Source: DATDYA01 sp035289165
GTDB taxonomy: Bacteria; Patescibacteriota; Patescibacteriia; Magasanikbacterales; GWA2-37-8
Reading direction: 5' to 3'
Assembly: GCA_035289165.1 (NCBI GenBank)
Contig: DATDYA010000002.1
Span: forward strand, 1 to 17,508
DNA length: 17,508 nucleotides
Position numbers and translations under genes: made by a program. Below, in pieces: positions 1 through 5,284 of the stretch; position 1 is the stretch's first letter, and every line of letters begins with the position of its first letter. A model generated the notes under the pieces. It was not told where the DNA came from and did not search any database. It saw only the letters and a list, made by a program, of their open reading frames with translations.

Positions 1-393
1 CACCAAAAAATTTACTATCAGAAACTACATGGTTATCACTTTGGAGAAGTTGAACCGTGGATTGATTTTTTTCTTGATGGTGTAATTGAAACGGCCAATG
101 ATTCTATATTTGTCTCGAAACAAATCACCAAACTTAGAGAAGATGACATGGCAAAAATTCAAGCGCTTGCAAAAAGAGAATCGGAAAGTGGTGTCTTGGT
201 ATTGCGAAAATTATATACTCAACCCATTATTTCTAGTAAAACTATAATGGAGTGGACCAAATTTTCTCGCATTGGATCTCAAAAACTTATCGATCGATTC
301 ATAAGGCTCGGCATTCTTGATGTGAAAGACGTAAAAGAAACCTACGATCGAACATATGTTTATCGGAGGTATATTGATATTTTCACAAAATAA
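1..393 (+). CDS. Fic-family-like protein, C-terminal part (5' truncated by window edge)
   Basis: The frame is open from base 1 to the TAA at 391-393, giving about 130 residues, so the start lies upstream. The visible part reads WIDFFLDGVIETA followed by a helical stretch and a short winged-helix-like C-terminus (about the last 70 residues, ending YRRYIDIFTK). That W-x-x-FFL segment followed by a wHTH is typical of the region after the catalytic core in long Fic/DOC proteins, which usually AMPylate or otherwise modify target proteins. The catalytic HPFxxGNGR motif would be upstream and cannot be checked, so activity is unknown. It ends one base before the ATG of the next gene, which suggests co-transcription. 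A separate start at the internal ATG at 148 is less likely because the frame stays open and protein-like upstream. Confidence 0.6.
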   Translation, partial: HQKIYYQKLHGYHFGEVEPWIDFFLDGVIETANDSIFVSKQITKLREDDMAKIQALAKRESESGVLVLRKLYTQPIISSKTIMEWTKFSRIGSQKLIDRFIRLGILDVKDVKETYDRTYVYRRYIDIFTK

Positions 394-394
394 T

Positions 395-568
395 ATGACA
401 TCCAAAAAGGAAACCTACTACAAATGCGTGCATTGTGGTGATAAGATTTTTTGGAATACCCACAAGAACCTTACATTTTGTAAATGCAAGAAGATTGCTG
501 TTGATGGATGCGAATATTATGTCCGGATTGTCGGTAATAAAGAAGATTATAGAATCATTAAAAAATAA
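395..568 (+). CDS. Small Cys-rich (zinc-ribbon-like) protein, 57 aa
   Basis: The protein starts at the ATG at 395, one base after the previous stop; an in-frame ATG at 356 would overlap the Fic-like gene and is less likely. It contains CVHCGDKIF, then CKCKKIAVDG, then a YYVRIVG segment. The two CxxC/CxC clusters suggest a metal-binding ribbon. The C-x-C-x-x-I-A-V-D-G block matches a widespread family of short uncharacterised bacterial proteins as I remember it, but I cannot confirm the family name. No SD is visible. It lies 15 bp upstream of the MFS gene in a same-strand run. Function unknown. Confidence 0.7.
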   Translation: MTSKKETYYKCVHCGDKIFWNTHKNLTFCKCKKIAVDGCEYYVRIVGNKEDYRIIKK

Positions 569-583
569 ATTATAGACAATACT

Positions 584-1138
584 ATGGCTCTAAACTTTCG
601 CATGAAAACTTTGCTCTATGGCGCCAATGTTTGGTATTTTGGTGAAGGCATGCTTGGTCCCTTGTTCGCGGTATTTACCGAAAGAGTCGGTGGCGATGTG
701 TTAGATATTGCTTGGGCCTGGGCGACCTACTTAATCGTTACTGGTGTTTTATATATTGTAGTTGGTAAAATTACTGACCAGAAGCACAATAAAGAAAAAA
801 TTATGGTCCTAGGTTATGCTCTGAATGCTTTGTTTACCTTTGGTTTTCTCCTTGTCTCTGCACCTTGGCACCTGTTTGTTGTCCAAGCTGGCCTTGGTGT
901 CGCCGCGGCTCTCGCTACGCCAACTTGGAATGCCCTTTATGCTCGTCATGAGGACCGTCGTCACGATGGCTTACAATGGGGGTTGGCAGGTGGGGAAGCC
1001 CAGATAATTACTGGCATCGCTATGCTTATTGGAGGTATTATAGTCAGCAGGGTGTCCTTTTCAATCCTGTTTGTTGTCATGGGCACGATTCAAGTTCTAG
1101 CGGCTATTTACCAAGCACAAATTTTAAGAGATAAATAA
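584..1138 (+). CDS. MFS-type half-transporter (6 TM, 184 aa)
   Basis: The protein is strongly hydrophobic with about six membrane segments, near residues 11-32, 40-62, 74-93, 95-118, 130-155 and 158-178. The loop VGKITDQKHNKEK between TM2 and TM3 matches the basic MFS A-motif region (G-x-x-x-D-x-x-x-x-[KR]). A full MFS carrier has 12 segments, so this is half size; it ends cleanly at a stop with no MFS-like continuation. Six-segment MFS-like proteins could work as homodimers. The substrate cannot be read from sequence. Its stop is 7 bp before the start of the likely cyclodipeptide synthase, so export of that product is a reasonable inference only. The start at 584 has no SD; a second Met seven codons in is possible. 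Confidence 0.8.
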   Translation: MALNFRMKTLLYGANVWYFGEGMLGPLFAVFTERVGGDVLDIAWAWATYLIVTGVLYIVVGKITDQKHNKEKIMVLGYALNALFTFGFLLVSAPWHLFVVQAGLGVAAALATPTWNALYARHEDRRHDGLQWGLAGGEAQIITGIAMLIGGIIVSRVSFSILFVVMGTIQVLAAIYQAQILRDK

Positions 1139-1145
1139 TATTAAC

Positions 1146-1790
1146 ATGTCTGGGGTAGAAGCCATTTTAAAAGACAGTGTTGGAGTGGAGCTTTCTGAAA
1201 TTTATAACCGGAACCACAATCTTTGGGTTGGTATTAGTTTCACTAATAAGTTGTTTACCCCAGATAATATTGTGGCTATAATTGATCTCGCTTTACAATA
1301 TACAAAAGAAAAAGTTTTAGTTTGGGTTCCTGGTAGGATGCACGCCACTAATTACTACTATTTTGAAAAATTAGGACGAGCCGAAGCCTTAAGGCGTGCT
1401 TATGAGGACGAAGAGCGGGTGTTAAATTTTTTAAAACAAAGTTTTCATAACTCAAAAGTAGTTCTCGCTACTTTTGATGAAACTTGTACCCCGCGATTCA
1501 TGAAGAGACAGGCAGTATTATTTAAAGAATTTTCTAAACAAGGGGAATTTTACAAAGATACTTTAGAAATAGTGAAACAAATCATGCTCGCCCGGGGGCG
1601 TACGGTGGAGCAAAAGAGGCTAGAATCTTTAGCCTTGTACGTTGTCCAAGAACTGCCATTGCTAGTAGGCGGGATTAGTAAAAATAATGATCCCGAGCTT
1701 TATACAGCCTTATTGTACCCGGGTATGGGTAAGTTGGACGAGTTGGCGATGGCGATAAGTACAAGGAATTGTCAGTGGGTTTGGAGTTAA
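1146..1790 (+). CDS. Probable tRNA-dependent cyclodipeptide synthase, apparently frameshifted at its 3' end
   Basis: CDPSs join two aminoacyl groups from charged tRNAs into a cyclodipeptide (diketopiperazine), using a Rossmann fold related to class Ic aminoacyl-tRNA synthetases. The 214-aa frame carries the family landmarks in order: LWVGISFTNKLF with the presumed catalytic Ser31 (AlbC Ser37) and Asn34 (AlbC Asn40); a helix region GRAEALRRAYEDEERVL; YVVQELPLLVG with Tyr165 and Glu169 (AlbC Tyr178/Glu182); and LLYPG with Tyr191-Pro192 (AlbC 202/203). By memory it lines up with Bacillus YvmC across these blocks. The Asn34/Tyr191/Pro192 set mixes signatures of the two known subfamilies (NYH and XYP). 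The frame ends in an unconvincing TRNCQWVWS, while the -1 frame to 1831 encodes a better C-terminal strand, so an indel near 1733-1760 is likely. CDPS assignment is fairly secure; its amino-acid specificity is unknown. Confidence 0.75.
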   Translation: MSGVEAILKDSVGVELSEIYNRNHNLWVGISFTNKLFTPDNIVAIIDLALQYTKEKVLVWVPGRMHATNYYYFEKLGRAEALRRAYEDEERVLNFLKQSFHNSKVVLATFDETCTPRFMKRQAVLFKEFSKQGEFYKDTLEIVKQIMLARGRTVEQKRLESLALYVVQELPLLVGGISKNNDPELYTALLYPGMGKLDELAMAISTRNCQWVWS

Positions 1791-1845
1791 GTGACCGGGT
1801 TGGTATCATAGACATCGTTTTAAAAGTATAAATAAGTTTTAATAT

Positions 1846-2952
1846 ATGAAACAAGCTGTCCAAAATTTATTGGACTACGCCGATGTTAAAATCAACGGTG
1901 ATCGTCCGTGGGATATTCAGGTACATAATGACAAATTATACAGTCGGGTATTATCCGGTGGTTCTCTCGCTTTAGGTGAGAGTTATATGGACGGTTGGTG
2001 GGATGTCAAAGAATTAGATGAATTTTTTAGTCATATTTTATCCGCCAACTTAGATAAAAAGATTCGCCCATCCCTCCCTTTGGTTGGTGGTTATATAAAA
2101 TCTAAAATTTTAAATGAACAAACCAAACGCAAAGCACGAGTTGTCGGCGAAAGGCACTATGATATCGGCAATGATCTGTATGAAAGGATGTTGGACAAAC
2201 GAATGACCTACACCTGTGGCTATTGGAAGGATGCTAAATCTTTAGATGAAGCCCAAGAAGCCAAGTTAGATTTAACTTGTCGTAAGTTGGGTTTAAAACC
2301 CGGCATGAAAGTCTTGGACATCGGTTGTGGTTGGGGTAGTTTCGCCATCTTTGCCGCTCGAAAATATGGTGTCGAAGTGGTTGGTGTCACTATTTCTAAA
2401 GAGCAGGTGGAACTGGGTAATATTCGTGCCGCCGGGCTACCGGTTGAGTTAAGGTTCCAAGATTACCGAGACGTGCAAGATAAGTTTGATCGTATCGTTT
2501 CCCTCGGTATGTTTGAACACGTCGGAAAAAAGAATTACCGTGAATATATGAAAGTGGTTGAGCGTTGTTTAAAAGACGATGGGCTGTTTCTTTTACACAC
2601 CATTGGTGGAAATAAATCTACCTCTAGTACCGATCCCTGGATTGCCAAATATATTTTTCCAAATAGCATGTTACCATCAGCCGCCCAGATTACGAAAAGC
2701 GCCGAAGGGATTTTTCGCCTTGAAGATTGGCATAATTTCGGGCCTTATTATGACAATACCCTTATGGCTTGGTTTAATAATTTTCATAGCCACTGGGGAG
2801 AAATAAAAGAGAAATACGGTGATCGTTTTTACCGAATGTGGAAATATTATCTTTTAGCTTGTGCCGGATCATTTCGATCACGAAAAAACCAACTTTGGCA
2901 AATTGTCTTAGCCAAAGTTGGTTCAGTGGGAAGGTACGAAAGTATCCGCTAA
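1846..2952 (+). CDS. cfa: Cyclopropane-fatty-acyl-phospholipid synthase
   Basis: This SAM-dependent enzyme adds a methylene bridge to cis double bonds of membrane phospholipid acyl chains. At 368 aa it is close to E. coli Cfa (382) and keeps both parts: the N-terminal domain with SLALGESYMDGWWD (residues 40-53) and the methyltransferase domain with VLDIGCGWG (156-164). Residues equivalent to E. coli Cys139, Glu239, His266, Ile268 and Tyr317 appear as Cys124, Glu224 (GMFEHVG), His251, Ile253 and Tyr302, at a constant offset of 15. The C-terminal FRSRKNQLWQIVLAK is also conserved. No SD; the start follows TTTTAATAT. It is 55 bp after the CDPS stop, or 14 bp after the frameshift-corrected stop. 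Its last codons contain a perfect 13-bp inverted repeat. The strong similarity favours a lipid role rather than tailoring of a cyclodipeptide. Confidence 0.95.
   Translation: MKQAVQNLLDYADVKINGDRPWDIQVHNDKLYSRVLSGGSLALGESYMDGWWDVKELDEFFSHILSANLDKKIRPSLPLVGGYIKSKILNEQTKRKARVVGERHYDIGNDLYERMLDKRMTYTCGYWKDAKSLDEAQEAKLDLTCRKLGLKPGMKVLDIGCGWGSFAIFAARKYGVEVVGVTISKEQVELGNIRAAGLPVELRFQDYRDVQDKFDRIVSLGMFEHVGKKNYREYMKVVERCLKDDGLFLLHTIGGNKSTSSTDPWIAKYIFPNSMLPSAAQITKSAEGIFRLEDWHNFGPYYDNTLMAWFNNFHSHWGEIKEKYGDRFYRMWKYYLLACAGSFRSRKNQLWQIVLAKVGSVGRYESIR
2883..2923 (-). terminator. Minus-strand terminator-like hairpin inside the cfa 3' end
   Basis: A perfect 13-bp inverted repeat, AACCAACTTTGGC (2887-2899) and GCCAAAGTTGGTT (2911-2923), encloses an 11-nt loop. 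On the minus strand the stem is followed by six T residues (2888-2883), which fits an intrinsic terminator pointing against cfa. On the plus strand no T run follows. It may stop antisense transcription arriving from the gene at 3713-3895 or from tgt. Chance is possible because the bases also encode conserved Cfa residues. Confidence 0.4.
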
Positions 2953-2963
2953 TTATTTAATTT

Positions 2964-3554
2964 ATGAAAGAAAAAAATTTTATCCTCGGCGTTGACCTCG
3001 ATGGCGTATGTGGAGATTTTTATGGGATAATGCGTGAGATTGCCGCCGAATGGCTGAGTGTTCCGATTGATTCCTTAGTGGAAGAGGTAGATTTTGGACT
3101 TAAGCGATGGCACATTGAAGAAGCTGGCGGCTATGAACCACTGCATCGTTTCGCTGTCACCCAGCGAGATTTGTTTCGACGAATGAAACCCATCGCCGGT
3201 GCTAGCGTAACCCTTCGTCGATTGTCTGCCGAAGGGATTCGTATCCGGATTATTACCCATCGCCTGTTTATTAAGCATTTCCACCAAGAGGCGGTCCGGC
3301 AAACTGTCGAATGGTTGGACCACCACGGCTTTCCTTATTGGGATCTTTGCTTTATGAAAGACAAAGCCCAAGTCGGAGCAGATATCTATATAGATGACTC
3401 ACCGGACAATATTGAATCCCTGCGAGGCTTGGGATACAAGGCAATTGTTTTCCGCAATACCACCAACACGCATCTGGCTGATCCTGGAGCGAAAGATTGG
3501 GGAGAGGTAGAGAAGATTGTGCGACAAGAGTTTGAGGAGTGGAAGAAAACATAA
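2964..3554 (+). CDS. HAD-superfamily 5'(3')-deoxyribonucleotidase-like protein (NT5C type)
   Basis: The 196-aa protein shows the four HAD motifs: DLDGV (Asp11 nucleophile, Asp13), ITHR (Thr98), Lys132/Lys134 in MKDKAQ, and DDSPDN (Asp144-Asp145). The N-terminal VDLDGVCGDFY and the IDDSPDNIE block followed by GYKAIVF resemble the cytosolic type-C 5'-nucleotidase family, which removes phosphate from nucleoside monophosphates. It starts 11 bp after cfa with an AT-rich leader (TTAATTT) and no SD, so it is probably the last gene of this transcription unit; a terminator follows about 40 bp downstream. The substrate is not certain, because related HAD proteins act on other phosphoesters. Confidence 0.8.
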   Translation: MKEKNFILGVDLDGVCGDFYGIMREIAAEWLSVPIDSLVEEVDFGLKRWHIEEAGGYEPLHRFAVTQRDLFRRMKPIAGASVTLRRLSAEGIRIRIITHRLFIKHFHQEAVRQTVEWLDHHGFPYWDLCFMKDKAQVGADIYIDDSPDNIESLRGLGYKAIVFRNTTNTHLADPGAKDWGEVEKIVRQEFEEWKKT

Positions 3555-3592
3555 GCTGTATAAGTATGGCGATCCTTTCCTTCTGGTTAAAA

Positions 3593-3627
3593 AAAGAGTT
3601 AGTCAATCAAACCAACTCTTTATTTTT
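3593..3627. terminator. Bidirectional intrinsic terminator
   Basis: AAAGAGTT (3593-3600) and AACTCTTT (3614-3621) form an 8-bp stem with a 13-nt loop. The plus side is followed by ATTTTTC, and the minus side by a run of T (3592-3589). It can end the 1-3554 operon and also the minus-strand GC-rich gene at 3713-3895. The stem is AT-rich and the loop long, so strength is uncertain. Confidence 0.6.
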
Positions 3628-3697
3628 CAAAGACTTCCGAACCTCCTCACAGTGTCTCTAAATATTTTAGGAAAACTGTGAGCAGCGGAAGTCTTTG
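3628..3697. repeat. 70-nt three-tier hairpin
   Basis: Outer arms CAAAGACTTCCG (3628-3639) and CGGAAGTCTTTG (3686-3697) pair perfectly over 12 bp. Middle arms CTCACAGT (3646-3653) and ACTGTGAG (3675-3682) pair over 8 bp, and CTAAA/TTTAG (3658-3662/3666-3670) closes a TAT loop. Internal loops are 6+3 and 4+4 nt. It sits 15 nt after the stop of the minus-strand gene at 3713 and 6 nt before a terminator. It may be a 3'-UTR RNA element, a REP-like repeat or a recombination site; which one cannot be told here. Confidence 0.6.
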
Positions 3698-3712
3698 GCT
3701 GCTCTTGTGTTT

Positions 3713-3895
3713 TTACCAAGAGCCGTGGCCGCCGCCTGCCCCCCACACTGGTCGGTGGACGTCGGCGGGGTCGTGGGGTGGCGGCGATGCCACCCGCGAG
3801 GTTGTTACGAGAGGCTTGACGGTGGCGCTCTTTCGCCGCCTGCCCCCTTTGGGACTAGTAGCCGGGGTTTTGTCGTCCACCACTTTTTTTGCCAC
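3713..3895 (-). CDS. Small basic protein of a GC-rich island, unknown function (60 aa)
   Basis: The frame starts with GTG at 3895 behind a strong SD (GAGGAGG, about 5 nt upstream), unlike neighbouring genes, which have none. It encodes a basic, low-complexity protein: MAKKVVDDK at the N-terminus, GGRRRKS near residues 17-23, and a Pro/Gly/His-rich tail ending GGGHGSW. No domain is recognised. The block from about 3720 to 3920 is visibly much richer in G+C than its flanks, so several frames stay open; this one is preferred because of the SD and because the AKK-rich start is plausible for a real protein. A GC-rich structured RNA is the main alternative. A 70-nt hairpin and a terminator follow it. 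Confidence 0.42.
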   Translation of the reverse strand: MAKKVVDDKTPATSPKGGRRRKSATVKPLVTTSRVASPPPHDPADVHRPVWGAGGGHGSW

Positions 3896-3939
3896 GAGTC
3901 CTCCTCACCACCCCAGTTGATACGGGGTGTAGTAGTAAA

Positions 3940-3968
3940 AGTTAAACATAAAAAAACGAAGAGGTCAA
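3940..3968 (-). promoter_or_regulatory. Possible promoter for the small GC-rich gene
   Basis: On the minus strand TTGACC (3968-3963) is followed after 17 nt by TTAACT (3945-3940), which is preceded by TGT (extended -10 spacing). The -35 is good and the -10 weak. It lies just downstream of the tgt stop and would give a leader of about 40 nt ending in the GAGGAGG SD. Confidence 0.3.
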
Positions 3969-3998
3969 TATTTAAGATACCGTCTCTCCCAAAAATGG

Positions 3999-5198
3999 TT
4001 ACTTATCCCACTCTTTTTTAAACTCCCGGAAGCGATCTTCGATAATGCTTTGTCTCATCTTTCGGACGAGATTTAGCATGAAGTAAACATTGTGTAAGGT
4101 AATTAGGCGGAGGGCACTAATTTCGTTCGCGCCAAGCAAATGATGCAAATAGGCGCGGGAATAATTTTGGCAAGTTGGGCACGCACAGTTTTCTTCAATT
4201 GGAGCGCTATTTTTTTCTTGGGCCGCGTTATTTAAATTCAGTCGGTAGTTATTGTCTTCGTCCTTAGTTGGTTTGGAAATGTAGGCCACGCCATGCCGAG
4301 CAAGGCGAGTAGGAGCGACACAGTCAAACATATCTACCCCGCGTTCGACAACATCGAAAAAATCGAGAGGGGACAAACCAAGACCCATGGCATAGTGCGG
4401 TTTGTCTTCGGGTAAAAATGGATAAACCCAATCCAAAATATCTTTGGTCGCTTGCATATTGTAACCCACGGATTCACCGCCTAAGGCGATGCCGTCAAAA
4501 TCCTTGGAAGCAATAAACTTGGCGGATTCTTCACGGAGAGATCGGTTGTTTGACCCTTGGATAATACCAAAGAGAAATTTTTGGTGCGGGGATTTAATCA
4601 AACCAGTTTTGTCAACCTTAATTTTCTTGTGTTCTTCCAAACATCTCTCGGCCCAGCGGTGGGTCCGCTCCATCGCTGCTCGGATATATTCTTCAGGGAT
4701 AGAATCCGGAGTACACTCATCAAAGGCCATAATAATATCTGCCCCGATTTTATGTTGGGTTTCAATCGCTTTTTCCGGCGTAAAGCGGTGTTTACTACCG
4801 TCAACATGAGAATGAAAGGTTACCCCTTCTTCGTCAATTTCTACTAGCTTCGCATTACTACCGCCACGATCAACACTTTTTTCTTTTTGTAGGCCAAGAC
4901 TAAACACCTGAAAACCGCCCGAGTCAGTCAAAATTGGATGTGGCCAGTTCATGAATTTGTGTAATCCACCGAGGTTGTTAATAAGTTCCTCGCCAGGACG
5001 AAGATGAAGGTGATAGTTGTTGCCAAGGATAATTTGTGCCCCCAAAGACTCCAGATCGCTTGAGTCCAGCGTCTTGACCGCTGCTTGGGTACCAACCGGC
5101 ATAAAGACCGGTGTTTCTACATCTCCGTGGTCCGTATGCATCACCCCGGCTCGCGCGCGAGCGGTCTCTTCTTTATGGATTAGTTCAAAAAATGTCAT
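3999..5198 (-). CDS. tgt: tRNA-guanine transglycosylase (queuine/preQ1 tRNA-ribosyltransferase)
   Basis: Tgt swaps guanine-34 of GUN-anticodon tRNAs for a 7-deazaguanine (preQ1 in bacteria, or salvaged queuine). The 399-aa protein has TDSGGFQVFS (residues 91-100, Asp92), FDECTP with Asp160, GIIQGS with Gln214, the nucleophile Asp292 in MFDCVAPTR, and a zinc site Cys338, Cys340, Cys343 and His369 (CACPTC...LHN). Length is a little over the usual ~375. The substrate loop reads GGESVGY (240-246), where zinc-dependent bacterial enzymes such as Z. mobilis Tgt have GGLAVGE, so the Glu that tunes base recognition is Tyr here. The next block, MGLGLSPLDFF, also departs from the usual G-[VI]-G-x-P-E-D. 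No other queuosine gene is in the window. It is transcribed alone from an overlapping divergent promoter and has almost no leader. Confidence 0.97.
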   Translation of the reverse strand: MTFFELIHKEETARARAGVMHTDHGDVETPVFMPVGTQAAVKTLDSSDLESLGAQIILGNNYHLHLRPGEELINNLGGLHKFMNWPHPILTDSGGFQVFSLGLQKEKSVDRGGSNAKLVEIDEEGVTFHSHVDGSKHRFTPEKAIETQHKIGADIIMAFDECTPDSIPEEYIRAAMERTHRWAERCLEEHKKIKVDKTGLIKSPHQKFLFGIIQGSNNRSLREESAKFIASKDFDGIALGGESVGYNMQATKDILDWVYPFLPEDKPHYAMGLGLSPLDFFDVVERGVDMFDCVAPTRLARHGVAYISKPTKDEDNNYRLNLNNAAQEKNSAPIEENCACPTCQNYSRAYLHHLLGANEISALRLITLHNVYFMLNLVRKMRQSIIEDRFREFKKEWDK

Positions 5199-5209
5199 AT
5201 TTTTGCCCT

Positions 5210-5238
5210 AGTCTAAACCATTTTGGAAATTTTGGCAA
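5210..5238 (-). promoter_or_regulatory. tgt promoter
   Basis: On the minus strand TTGCCA (5238-5233), a 17-nt spacer, then TAGACT (5215-5210). The start point expected about 7 nt past the -10 falls near 5203, only about 5 nt before the tgt ATG at 5198. That implies a leaderless or near-leaderless transcript and agrees with the absent SD. Confidence 0.5.
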
Positions 5239-5251
5239 GGTGTGGTAAGAT
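5223..5251 (+). promoter_or_regulatory. Promoter of the 5285-8450 operon
   Basis: TTGGAA (5223-5228), a 17-nt spacer, then TAAGAT (5246-5251) preceded by TGG (extended -10). It interleaves with the tgt promoter on the other strand: each -35 lies inside the other's spacer. The two can probably not be occupied by polymerase at once. Confidence 0.5.
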
Positions 5252-5284
5252 GAAGTACGTTTAAGAAATAATATATATTTTAAT

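Noticed and set aside
1718..1724. CCCGGGT as a programmed -1 slippery heptamer for the CDPS frameshift
   Set aside because: It fits X-XXY-YYZ, but the -1 frame meets a TAA at 1730-1732 directly after it, so shifting there would not reach the 1831 end.
2579..2806. ORF overlapping cfa in another frame
   Set aside because: It lies wholly inside the well-conserved cfa reading frame and has no initiation signal.
3628..3697. Integron attC site
   Set aside because: Size and hairpin look are similar, but I found no clear RYYYAAC/GTTRRRY box pair at the ends and there is no integrase in the window.
3678..4021. Two plus-strand ORFs in the GC-rich block
   Set aside because: They have no SD, are Pro/Trp/Ser-biased as expected of off-frames in GC-rich DNA, and one runs into the end of tgt.
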